Made by a program: the position numbers and the translations under genes
Part shown: piece after piece, positions 15,344 to 23,504 of the stretch
Layout of the letters: each line of letters starts with the position of its first letter
How positions within the stretch are numbered: position 1 is the stretch's first letter
The notes under the pieces: generated by a model
The model's database searches: none
What the model was told of the DNA's origin: nothing
What the model saw: the letters and a program-made list of their open reading frames with translations, nothing else
Assembly (NCBI GenBank): GCA_016191815.1
Contig: JACPVI010000061.1
Span: forward strand, 186,001-250,000
DNA from: Myxococcales bacterium
GTDB taxonomy: Bacteria > Myxococcota > Myxococcia > Myxococcales > Myxococcaceae
DNA length: 64,000 nucleotides
Reading direction: 5' to 3'

Positions 15344-16720
15344 TCAGCGGATCTGAAACTTCGTCCACCTCACCGTGAAGGGCGAGGCAGGCGAGCCGGA
15401 GGTCTCGAGGTGGACCTCCACCCGGTACACCCGGTCGTAGGGCGGCGCCGCCTGCGTCTGGGTCCACCCGCCCGCCGAGACGTCCCACTGCTGCAGGTTG
15501 AGCGGAATCGCCTCGCTGAGGGAAACCTTGGTCCCCTTGGCGTTCCAGTTGATGTCGCTGGTGTGGATGAAGCGGGCGTAGGTGCCATCCTTGGCGCAGA
15601 GGATGACCGCCGGCTGCTTCCAGGCGCTCCACACCCCTGCGACATTGTCCAACTCCGCCACGAACGCCACCTCGAGCACCTTGCCGCCCACGTTCCACGC
15701 CGACGAGCCGCGCTCGGCATAGAACACCTGGGTGTTGTAGCCGCTGGCGGACCACACCGGAGAAGCCCACCCGGTAGAGGTCCCTCCGCTGCCGAGACAG
15801 CCCTGGTTCGCACCGCCGGTGCGCACCCCGCTGTCCTTCGCCCGCTGGATGGCCTCCCCGGGCGCCAATAGGCACAGGCTCGCCAGGCCCTCGTCCACCG
15901 AGTCGTCACAATCGTCGTCCACTCCGTTGCAGGCCTCGGCCCGGGTGTTGGGCTTGACGTTGGCGTCGCACTTGAGCGCGCCGCTCGTCGAGCAGACGAT
16001 GGTCCCCTCGGCGCACACCCCGGACAGCCCCGAGGCGCATGGCGCGCCGACGTCGCTGGGGTTGTCGTCCACTCCGTTGGCACAGTCGTCATCGACCCCG
16101 TTGCACTTCTCGGTGGAATCGGGATTCATCGCCGGGTTGGCGTCGTCGCAGTCCCGCGGATCAGTGGAGGTGTAGTCCCCTTGCGCCGCGCAGAGGACGA
16201 ACCCCGCGCTGCCCCGCTTGCCAAATCCGTCCTTGTCCGCGTCTGCGTAGTACGTCTGCCTGACGAACCCCTCGTCCTTCTCTCCATCGCAGTCGTTGTC
16301 CAATTCGTCGCACGCCTCGGTCGCGCCGGGTTTGACGCCGGGATCGCCGTCGTCGCAGTCCCCGCCCTGTTCGATCCACTTCGCCTCTGGCGCGCTCTCT
16401 GGGGTGCTCACCGGTTTCGCGCACGCCAGCCGCTCCGAGTTCCGGTCGCCGAACGCATCGCCGTCCTTGTCGAGAAACCACGTCTTCGGGGTGGCGCCGT
16501 TCGCACACCGGCCGCCGTCGAGCACCAGCGTGGGGCACAAAGGCAGCCCGAACGGCTGGCAGCAGATGCCGTCGTCGCACACCAGCGACGGATCCCCGCA
16601 GCTCCCATCCGACTGGCAACGGTAGGGACCGCTCAGCCCGGGCACTTGGTAGCAGGCCGCCGCCGCCGCGCACAGGGAGGCCATCCCGAGTGCCGCCTTT
16701 GCCTGCTTTGCGCCCATCAC
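15344..16720 (-). CDS. MopE-like metal-binding-motif lipoprotein, last gene of the PEGA/MopE operon
   Basis: A 458-aa lipoprotein. The signal ends AAAAC followed by YQVPGLSGPYRC, then a Cys-rich segment (CQSDGSCGDPSLVCDDGICC) matching the paralogue at 13532. Three MopE-type repeats follow (GDCDDGDPGVKPGATEACDELDNDCDG and two variants), and a C-terminal beta-rich domain of about 170 residues ends ....VRWTKFQIR. ATG 16720 overlaps the upstream PEGA stop by 4 bp (ATGA), so translation is coupled. Probably displayed on the outer membrane; metal binding is inferred from the motif only. Confidence 0.85.
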   Translation of the reverse strand: MMGAKQAKAALGMASLCAAAAACYQVPGLSGPYRCQSDGSCGDPSLVCDDGICCQPFGLPLCPTLVLDGGRCANGATPKTWFLDKDGDAFGDRNSERLACAKPVSTPESAPEAKWIEQGGDCDDGDPGVKPGATEACDELDNDCDGEKDEGFVRQTYYADADKDGFGKRGSAGFVLCAAQGDYTSTDPRDCDDANPAMNPDSTEKCNGVDDDCANGVDDNPSDVGAPCASGLSGVCAEGTIVCSTSGALKCDANVKPNTRAEACNGVDDDCDDSVDEGLASLCLLAPGEAIQRAKDSGVRTGGANQGCLGSGGTSTGWASPVWSASGYNTQVFYAERGSSAWNVGGKVLEVAFVAELDNVAGVWSAWKQPAVILCAKDGTYARFIHTSDINWNAKGTKVSLSEAIPLNLQQWDVSAGGWTQTQAAPPYDRVYRVEVHLETSGSPASPFTVRWTKFQIR

Positions 16721-17652
16721 TCGTTCCCGGCGAGGTCGAACGCGAACAGCCCCGCGCCGGCCACCGAGAGGGCTGCCCCGGTCCCCAAGAGGATGTTGCC
16801 GGTCTGAGCATAGGCCGAAGCCTGCTCGTGCTTCCTCTGGGCCTCGGCGTAGGAGAGACAGGAGCGGTCCGCCCCTTCACAGGGAGCCAGCTCGGCCGCG
16901 GTCCTCCTCGAGGCGGCCCCGGCCAGGAGCGAGCCGGCGACCGCCAGCGCCCCCGCGCCAAACAGCCCCAACCCCGCAGTGCGCAGGTGCCTGCCGCCCG
17001 CCCTCGCCTCGGGCAAAGGCGAAAGCGGCGCCACCGCAAGCCGCAGCCGCTCTCCCTCGCCGACGGAGAGGCGCTGGAGGACCGCCTCCCCACCCGGGAA
17101 GAGCACGTCCACCGAGTGCACGCTGGCGGTGACGGCGAGCGGCTCGAGCGGCGTCCTCCCCACCGCGCGCCCGTCGAGCTTCACCTTGGCGCCGGCCGCA
17201 GCCTCCACCTCGAGCCCGCCCCAACCCTTTCGCCCGTAGGCGGGCAAGAGCGCCTCCACCAGGGACTTGGCGGCCACCTCGGGGTAATCGAGCGAAGCAT
17301 CCTCCACCCGCCGGTGGGCGGCCTTGCCCGAGCCGGTGGCGAAGTAGCCATCTACCGAGAGCCGCCCGCCGCCGCCGCGCAGCCAGAGGAGCAAGGCGTG
17401 GTCCGCCCCGGTGGCCCTGGCCGCGGCGGAGAGGCAGGAGGGGTCCCCCGCGCAGCCCCTCCGGACGGAGAGCCGGCCCTTGGGCTCGGCCACCGCGAAG
17501 GAGGACAGCTCCCGCAAGGCCACCTCGGCTGCCTTCCTCACCCGGGAAGCCTGCGCCTCGCCGAGCCCGGCGGACTCGATGACCTCCACCGCCACCGTTT
17601 CCGCGCGGGCGGTGAAAGCACAGAGAAGACAGCTGGCGAGGGCGGCTCTCAC
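16717..17652 (-). CDS. PEGA-domain membrane-associated protein (paralogue 2)
   Basis: A 311-aa protein. Signal peptide at 1-17 (cleavage after ARA); residues 20-140 form an alpha/beta domain with a short Cys pair (RGCAGDPSCL); residues of about 143-200 are a PEGA-type beta domain (VKLDGRAVGRTPLEPLAV..HSVDV.FPGGEA). Two membrane helices near the C-terminus flank a Cys-containing loop (APCEGADRSCL). It overlaps the preceding MopE-like gene by 4 bp and the next by 4 bp. The same architecture appears in the paralogue at 19547. PEGA domains are surface or envelope modules of unclear function. Confidence 0.8.
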   Translation of the reverse strand: MRAALASCLLCAFTARAETVAVEVIESAGLGEAQASRVRKAAEVALRELSSFAVAEPKGRLSVRRGCAGDPSCLSAAARATGADHALLLWLRGGGGRLSVDGYFATGSGKAAHRRVEDASLDYPEVAAKSLVEALLPAYGRKGWGGLEVEAAAGAKVKLDGRAVGRTPLEPLAVTASVHSVDVLFPGGEAVLQRLSVGEGERLRLAVAPLSPLPEARAGGRHLRTAGLGLFGAGALAVAGSLLAGAASRRTAAELAPCEGADRSCLSYAEAQRKHEQASAYAQTGNILLGTGAALSVAGAGLFAFDLAGNE

Positions 17653-19547
17653 TGAGGCGCGAAGCGTACGTCGTCCAGCCAGAGCAGGGCGGTCCCGCTC
17701 GGCGCGCCGTTGTTAGCATGAAGCTCTATCCAGTCCACCCGGCTCCAGCTGAAGCCGCCCCCGTAGCTCCAAGGCCCGCCCGAGCTGGTGTTGGCGGGGA
17801 TGTTGATGGTGAAGCCGGCGAAGGCGGAGCTGAGGCCCTGGGCGGCCGGCTGGTAGCGGGCAAAGCCCGAGCCGGCGCAGAACATCACCAAGGGTTGTCG
17901 GAAGGCGGAGTCCCAGCTCGGAGCAGAGCCGGCGGCGTCGAAGCGGAAGACTTGCCCGCTGAGGCTCCAGGCGGCGCTGCGCTGCAAGGGGAAGTAGGCG
18001 AAGAAGTCGCGCGCCGAGTTGTCCTCCAGCTTGACGGAGGCCTGGCCAGCCGACTTGAAGCTGGCGTCCTGCTGCACCGGCAGCGCGGTGGCCGAGGCGG
18101 TGAGGGCGAGGCACCCGCCAGGGAGGTTGTTGGCGCCGGAGCCGGTGGCGTAGCCGGCACCCCAGGCGGCGGCCACCTCTGCTTGGTCCAGCCTTGGGCC
18201 GCAGGTGGGAGTGTTGTCCTTCACCCCGTCGCAGTCGTTGTCCGCCGCGTCGCACAACTCGGGCGCGCCCGGAAAGCTGTCGGCGCGAGAGTCGTTGCAG
18301 TCGGCCGAGTTGTCCACGTGCTTTGGGTTTTGCGGAGCGGGCGGGCAGCTGGAGAGCTGGGAGGCCGGGTTTCCGAAGCCGTCCCCGTCTGCGTCCCGGA
18401 AGTAGGTTTGGACAAGTCCCTCGTCGGTGAGGCCGTCGCAGTCGTCGTCGGCGCCGTTGCAGCTCTCCGGGCGGGAGGGGTTGATCAGCGCGGATCCGTC
18501 GTTGCAATCGGAGTTGTCCGCCACCTGCCCGGCAGGCGCAGAGCAGGCCGGTGCTCCGCCGGTCCTCGCCCCGTAGCCGTCACCGTCGGCGTCGGGGAAG
18601 TAGAGGGTGGCGACTCCCTCGTCTTTCAGCCCGTCGCAGTCGTCATCCGCCGAATTGCAAACCTCGTAGGCGGCGGGATTGATGGTGGGCGCTCCGTCGT
18701 CGCAGTCGAGGGCGTTCAGAGACTCGCCTGGTCCGGGCGAGCAAGCTTGGGAGGGGATGGCGGCCTTGTCCCCGAAGCCGTCGGCATCCCGGTCCGGGTA
18801 GATGTCCACCTTCACCCCCTCGTCGGTGACGCCGTCGCAGTCATCGTCGGCGCCGTTGCAGCTCTCGTTGGCCCCGGGGTTGACCAGCGGGCTCTGGTCG
18901 TCGCAGTCGTCCTTGAGCTTGGCGTAGCCCTCGGGGCGCTCGCAGGCCTTCTTGGGGCTGTCGGTCCTCCCGAAGCCATCGCCGTCCGCATCGAGGTGCC
19001 AGACGGAGGTGACTCCCTCGTCCGCCTCGCCGTTGCAGTCGTTGTCCACACCGTCGCACACCTCGGGGTTGCCGACGAAGCGAAGCGGGTTTCCGTCGTC
19101 GCAGTCGTCGCTCGAGGGCAAAAGGCCCGGCGTCTCCTGGCAAACCATCAAGGCGTCGTTGGGGGAGGCGCTGCCGTGTCCATCGCCGTCGAGGTCGCGG
19201 TGCCGGAGGAGCCCCACTCCTTCGTCGATGGCTCCGTCGCAGTTGTTGTCCCGCCCGTCGCAGGCCTCCTGGGCGCCCGGGCGGACGGAGGGGTCCGCGT
19301 CGTCGCAGTCCCCGGCGCACAGGGGAAAGCCGTCGCGGTCGGAGTCCGTCCCTTGGGAGAGACAAGGGTGGTCCACGCACAGGCCGGTGGCGGTGTCTCG
19401 CTTGCAGCAGTAGCCCTGGTAGCAGACGTGCCCGGAGAGGCACTGAGTGGTGTCGCGGCAGTAGTACTTCCCGGAGACGGGCGCGGCTCCGAAACAGCCG
19501 GCCAGCGCGAGCAGGCTCGCGGCGGCGAGGGCTGGAACGGAGCGCAT
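17649..19547 (-). CDS. Six-repeat MopE-like metal-binding-motif lipoprotein
   Basis: A 632-aa lipoprotein. ATG 19547 overlaps the PEGA stop as TGATG and gives a signal ending LAGC. After a Cys-rich head (YYCRDTTQCLSGHVCYQGYCC) come six MopE-type repeats of about 55 residues, each with D.DGD..G, DC(D/N)D and (C)(N/D)...DD(D/N)CDG..DEG elements. The C-terminal 190 residues are a beta-sandwich-like domain ending WLDDVRFAPQ, resembling carbohydrate-binding folds. Six acidic Cys-paired repeats could hold several divalent or copper ions; this is inferred. Coupled to both neighbours. Confidence 0.87.
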   Translation of the reverse strand: MRSVPALAAASLLALAGCFGAAPVSGKYYCRDTTQCLSGHVCYQGYCCKRDTATGLCVDHPCLSQGTDSDRDGFPLCAGDCDDADPSVRPGAQEACDGRDNNCDGAIDEGVGLLRHRDLDGDGHGSASPNDALMVCQETPGLLPSSDDCDDGNPLRFVGNPEVCDGVDNDCNGEADEGVTSVWHLDADGDGFGRTDSPKKACERPEGYAKLKDDCDDQSPLVNPGANESCNGADDDCDGVTDEGVKVDIYPDRDADGFGDKAAIPSQACSPGPGESLNALDCDDGAPTINPAAYEVCNSADDDCDGLKDEGVATLYFPDADGDGYGARTGGAPACSAPAGQVADNSDCNDGSALINPSRPESCNGADDDCDGLTDEGLVQTYFRDADGDGFGNPASQLSSCPPAPQNPKHVDNSADCNDSRADSFPGAPELCDAADNDCDGVKDNTPTCGPRLDQAEVAAAWGAGYATGSGANNLPGGCLALTASATALPVQQDASFKSAGQASVKLEDNSARDFFAYFPLQRSAAWSLSGQVFRFDAAGSAPSWDSAFRQPLVMFCAGSGFARYQPAAQGLSSAFAGFTINIPANTSSGGPWSYGGGFSWSRVDWIELHANNGAPSGTALLWLDDVRFAPQ

Positions 19548-20569
19548 CACTCCTCCCGGCTTCCGAGCCAATACAGCACTCCCGCCCCGGCGGTGAAGAG
19601 GAGCCCGGTGAAGAGGCCCACGTTCCCCAGCATCGCCCGGCTGCTGGACTCCTGGTTGAGCGACTGGGCCTGCTGCTGAGTCATCCCCTCCGGGCAGGGA
19701 AGCTCTTGGCACTCCCCGGCGCGGATGCGCTCGTTCAGCGAGTTGGACTCGAGTCCGAAGTACACCCCGGCGCCCAAGGAGAGCACGCCGGCTCCGCCCA
19801 CCAGGAAGGAGGCGGTGCGGAGGGTGCGGCCCTTGGGCTCGGGCGGCATGGTGAGCGAGGCCACCGCTTCGCTCGCCGCCGAGGCGTCCAGCGAGGCCTT
19901 CCGGCCCTCCGCCACCTCCGCCGAGCGGGCCTCCCGCCGCCCCGAGGGAGTGATGACGTCCACCCGGTGGATTCCCGCGCTCACCACCAGGGGCTCCGAA
20001 AAGGGCGCCTGCCCCGCCCGCTGGCCATCCACCAGCACCTCCGAGCCGGTTTCCGCGAGCACGGTCAGCCCTCCCATCCCCTTCCGGGCATAGGCGGGAA
20101 GGGCGGCGCGCACTCCGGCTCGGACGCCTTTCTCGATTGCGGCCGGGGTGCGGTGGAGCGCCGCCTCCGACTCGGTGGGCAGCCCGCGCGCATCCCCGGC
20201 CACCCAGAGCAACTGGAAGGCGACCTCCTTGCGGCCTTCGGCCGTCGCCCGCACCGCCACCAGCGCGTCCACCTCGATGGACTCGGCCACCCGGAGCAGG
20301 CACTCCGGCTCCAGCTCGCAGCCCAAGGAGGCCACCTCGCTCCCGGCGGCCAGCGAGGCGGTAGCGTCGGCGGAGAATCCGCTGGAGGCGCGCATCTCGG
20401 CGAGCGCGGCCTCGAGGACCAAATCCACTTCCCTGGGAGAGAGCCCCTTGGTCGAGCCGACCAGCACCACCGCGGCGCGCGGCTTTCCCGCTGGAGGAGG
20501 CTTGGCCAGGCCGGAAGCGGCGACGAGCAGCCCCGCGAGTGCCAGTCCGGCGCGAGGAGGGGTGGCCAC
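19547..20569 (-). CDS. PEGA-domain membrane-associated protein (paralogue 1), first gene of operon
   Basis: A 340-aa protein with a signal peptide (LVAASGLAKP), an N-terminal alpha/beta domain carrying CELEPECLL, a PEGA-type domain (VLVDGQRAGQAPFSEPLVV.AGIHRVDV) and two C-terminal helices around a Cys loop (GECQELPCPEG). It shares domain order and several sequence blocks (LPAYARKGMGGL versus LPAYGRKGWGGL) with the gene at 16717, so a two-gene unit has been duplicated. It may sit in the inner membrane and assist display of the partner lipoprotein; this is inference from pairing. Confidence 0.8.
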   Translation of the reverse strand: MATPPRAGLALAGLLVAASGLAKPPPAGKPRAAVVLVGSTKGLSPREVDLVLEAALAEMRASSGFSADATASLAAGSEVASLGCELEPECLLRVAESIEVDALVAVRATAEGRKEVAFQLLWVAGDARGLPTESEAALHRTPAAIEKGVRAGVRAALPAYARKGMGGLTVLAETGSEVLVDGQRAGQAPFSEPLVVSAGIHRVDVITPSGRREARSAEVAEGRKASLDASAASEAVASLTMPPEPKGRTLRTASFLVGGAGVLSLGAGVYFGLESNSLNERIRAGECQELPCPEGMTQQQAQSLNQESSSRAMLGNVGLFTGLLFTAGAGVLYWLGSREE

Positions 20570-20596
20570 GGCGGAGAGTCTAGCGGATCAGCCCGA

Positions 20597-20628
20597 TTGC
20601 ACGCCCAGGGGCCCTGGCGTGTTAGATA
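20597..20628 (+). promoter_or_regulatory. Weak promoter candidate for the 897-aa lipoprotein
   Basis: TTGCAC (20597-20602) and TTAGAT (20622-20627) lie in the 93-bp divergent spacer with a 19-bp gap, longer than ideal. Confidence 0.2.
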
Positions 20629-20662
20629 CGCAGCGCTCTTGAAGCCACGCTCGAGGTGTCTG

Positions 20663-23356
20663 ATGCGGTCGATTCCGTTGATGGTGCTCTCCGCATTGCT
20701 GGTCCTCTTCGGCTGCCCCGGGCCGGGAGGCGGAGGAGAGGACGGCGGAGGTCAAGGCGGAGGCGCGGGAGGAGGCTCGGGCGGCGGTGCAGGCGGAGGT
20801 GCCGGCGGTGGCGCGGGTGGGGGAGGAGGAGGCGGCGGCTGCGTGGATCAATGCGCCGAGGGCGCCCGGGCCTGCGATGGAGCCGGATTCAAGACATGCC
20901 AGGTGGGCGCCTCCGGATGCCGGGTGTGGAGCCAGGTGACCGCCTGCGCGCAAGGGGAGGTTTGCGACCTCGGCACCTGCCGGAAGAACTGCGTGGACAA
21001 CTGCTCGGCGGGCGCCGCGCTGTGCACTCCTTCCGGAGTCCGTCCCTGCGTGGCGCAGCCGAGCGGCTGCTACGACTGGGGCGCCGCGGCGGCCTGCAGC
21101 GCCAACCAGGTCTGCTCCGGCGGCCAGTGCGTCGCCACTTGCCAGAACCAGTGCACCGAGGGCCAGAAGCAGTGCAGCGGGAGCGGCTTCGTCACCTGCG
21201 TGAAGCAGCCCTCCGGCTGCACCGAGTGGGTCAACCCCACCGCCTGTCCTTCCGGCCAGGTGTGCTCGGCGGGGGCCTGCGTGCAGAACGGCCAGTGTCA
21301 GAACCAGTGCACCGCCAACGCCACCCGGTGCACCAGCTCCGGGCTGCAGCAGAGCTGCGTCAATCTGCCCTCGGGTTGCACCGACTGGGCGCTGCCGGCG
21401 GCGTGCCCGTTGGGCCAGAGCTGTCCTTCCAGCGGCTCCTCCTGCGTGGCGCTGCCGTGCAAGCCGGGGGACAAGCGCTGCAACGGCACCAGCGTGGAGA
21501 CCTGCGATGCGGCCTCCAACTGGATTGCGACGCAGACCTGCCCGCAGGCCTGCGCGAGCGGCGCCTGCACCACCGCGGTGTCTTGCACCGCCGGGGCGGT
21601 GAGGTGCAACGGTTCGAGCGTGGAGATTTGCAACTCCTCGGGGACTGCCTGGCTGTACAACATGACCTGCAACGTGGGGTGCGCCGGAGGGGTGTGCACC
21701 GACCCGTGCAGCGCCGGGGCGGCGCGGTGCAACGGCAGCACGGTGGAGACCTGCGCCGATGGCGGCACCGGCTGGCTTTCGGGGCAGAGCTGCAGCACCG
21801 CTTGCTACAAGGGCGCCTGCGTGGCGACCGACCTCTTGGTGGACGGAGTCACCCAGACCCTGGAGGGTGACCAGGTCTTCCTCAACAGCGTCATCGTGAG
21901 GAACGGAGGGCAAATCAAGGTCGGCAACTCCGGAGAGCTATCCATCCGGGCGAAGACCATCAGCATCGACGGCGCCTCTTCCATCGTGGCGAGCGGGCTG
22001 GGGAATGAAACGCGCGGGACCGGCTCCGAGGGCTGCTGCTACTACTGTGGAGGCACCCGCTGCAGCACTTCCATCCAAGGTGGCGCGAGCTACGGGACGA
22101 GCGGAGGGCAGTCCTCGGGCAGCGTCTACTATTACTGCTGCGGCGGCTGCTACAACAGTTGCTGGGCGACGGCGTACGCGGGCTCGGTCTACGACTCGGA
22201 CACCGACCTCTCCATCAGCCAGGGGAGCAAGCAGGGCACGAGCCTGGGCGGAGGGCTGGTGAAGCTCAGGGCCGAGTCAGTGAGCATCGGCGGCCAGGTG
22301 GTGTCCAACGGTTTTGGCAGCGCTGCTGGCGGGGGCATTCTGATTGCGGCGGACTCGGTGAGCGGGGCGGGGGCGATCCAGGCAGTGGGAGGCGGGGGGA
22401 CACCGGCGGGCGGGCAGGGGCGGATCAAGGTGCTCCGCGGCTCGACCGACTCCTTCTCCGGAAGCGTCACCGCGAAGGTGACGAGGTCGATCATGCCGCC
22501 TTTGGACCTGGTTTCGGGGAGCCACCCCAATCCGGCGCGCTGGTACAACGACGGGCTGGGGGACCTCTTCCTGGCCTGGTCGCGGCCGTTCCCGACGGTG
22601 AACGGCTACTACTACAAGGTGTCCGCCAACCCGGCGGACTTGCCCAGCCCGTCGAACGGCACCTTCCTGCAGGCGGAGTCATTCCAGGTGCCGGCGGCGA
22701 CGCTCACGAGCGGGCCCAACTACTTCCACCTCGTCTCGGTGGACTCGGCGGCGAACGTGGGGGCGGTGGAGAGCGTGTTCATGGCGATGGTGAACAGCAC
22801 TCCGCCTCTCATCTCCTCCAGCAGTCACCCGAGCCAGCGGACCTGGTACCAGAACAACGCCATCTACCTCACCTGGTCCAACACCCAGGCGGACGCGAAC
22901 TTCACCGGCTACTACTACCTCTTCGACCACTACGCGGACACGGTGCCTTCGGCGACCGCGGGCACCTTCACCACCAACAAGCAGTTGCTCTTGTCCAACG
23001 TGACGCCGGGCATCTGGGTATTCCACCTGGTGAATCGGGACACCCGTGGCGCCACGACCAAGGCGGCGGCGAGCTTCGTGGTGTACGTGGGCACCGCGCC
23101 GGGGCAGGGGAACCTCTCGGGCAGCGTGTTCGACGGGAGCGCAGGGAACGCGCCGCTCTCGGGAGTGGACATCAAGATAAACCGCGGGCTGTTCGGCAGC
23201 GTGACGGTGTCCGGAGGCACCTACACCTTCAACAACGCTCTCTACGAGGGCACCTGGGACGTCACTGCCTCGAAGGCCGGCTACCAGCCGCAGACCAAGA
23301 CGGTGGTAGTAACCGCCGGCCAAGTGACGAACCAAAACTTTACGCTGGTGAAATAG
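20663..23356 (+). CDS. Large cysteine-rich adhesin-like lipoprotein
   Basis: An 897-aa protein from ATG 20663 (GAGGT upstream); its signal ends LFGC. A flexible Gly/Ala linker (residues of about 20-58) leads to four C...C..G...C....C....GC..W modules, then three modules with RCNGS.VE.C (residues of about 60-390). A beta-helix-like region follows (TISIDGASSIVASG, VSIGGQVVSNG), with unusual Tyr/Cys clusters (GCCYYCGG, YYYCCGGCYNSC). Two fibronectin-like segments precede a C-terminal carboxypeptidase-regulatory-like domain (LSGSVFDGS...FTLVK). The layout suggests a long surface protein projecting from the outer membrane. Function unknown. Confidence 0.82.
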   Translation: MRSIPLMVLSALLVLFGCPGPGGGGEDGGGQGGGAGGGSGGGAGGGAGGGAGGGGGGGGCVDQCAEGARACDGAGFKTCQVGASGCRVWSQVTACAQGEVCDLGTCRKNCVDNCSAGAALCTPSGVRPCVAQPSGCYDWGAAAACSANQVCSGGQCVATCQNQCTEGQKQCSGSGFVTCVKQPSGCTEWVNPTACPSGQVCSAGACVQNGQCQNQCTANATRCTSSGLQQSCVNLPSGCTDWALPAACPLGQSCPSSGSSCVALPCKPGDKRCNGTSVETCDAASNWIATQTCPQACASGACTTAVSCTAGAVRCNGSSVEICNSSGTAWLYNMTCNVGCAGGVCTDPCSAGAARCNGSTVETCADGGTGWLSGQSCSTACYKGACVATDLLVDGVTQTLEGDQVFLNSVIVRNGGQIKVGNSGELSIRAKTISIDGASSIVASGLGNETRGTGSEGCCYYCGGTRCSTSIQGGASYGTSGGQSSGSVYYYCCGGCYNSCWATAYAGSVYDSDTDLSISQGSKQGTSLGGGLVKLRAESVSIGGQVVSNGFGSAAGGGILIAADSVSGAGAIQAVGGGGTPAGGQGRIKVLRGSTDSFSGSVTAKVTRSIMPPLDLVSGSHPNPARWYNDGLGDLFLAWSRPFPTVNGYYYKVSANPADLPSPSNGTFLQAESFQVPAATLTSGPNYFHLVSVDSAANVGAVESVFMAMVNSTPPLISSSSHPSQRTWYQNNAIYLTWSNTQADANFTGYYYLFDHYADTVPSATAGTFTTNKQLLLSNVTPGIWVFHLVNRDTRGATTKAAASFVVYVGTAPGQGNLSGSVFDGSAGNAPLSGVDIKINRGLFGSVTVSGGTYTFNNALYEGTWDVTASKAGYQPQTKTVVVTAGQVTNQNFTLVK

Positions 23357-23370
23357 AGAAGCGGTCAAGC

Positions 23371-23504
23371 GTCGAGGGTCGAGCGTCGAGTGGGCGGTCC
23401 AGCGGCCGTCCAGCGAGCTTGACGTCCAGGGCTCGACCCCAGACCGTCCAGCGTTCGACGCCGCTCGACAGGTCGCACTCGACGCTCGACGCTCGACGCT
23501 CGAC
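23371..23504. repeat. GTCGAG inverted-repeat element, copy A
   Basis: Left arm GTCGAGGGTCGAGCGTCGAG (23371-23390) pairs with right arm CTCGACGCTCGACGCTCGAC (23485-23504) at 19 of 20 positions; a further CTCGAC unit extends the right arm. The element fills the space between two convergent genes and touches the minus-strand stop codon, so it may also act as a bidirectional terminator. Copy B is at 36975. Confidence 0.75.

Noticed and set aside
17649-19547. Regular repeats in MopE-like genes suggesting a CRISPR array
   Set aside because: The repeats vary in DNA, keep the reading frame and encode a conserved protein motif.
20700-20845. GGA/GGC-rich stretch that looks like a simple repeat region (also 37378-37475)
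   Set aside because: It lies inside coding sequence and encodes a Gly/Ala linker after a lipoprotein signal.
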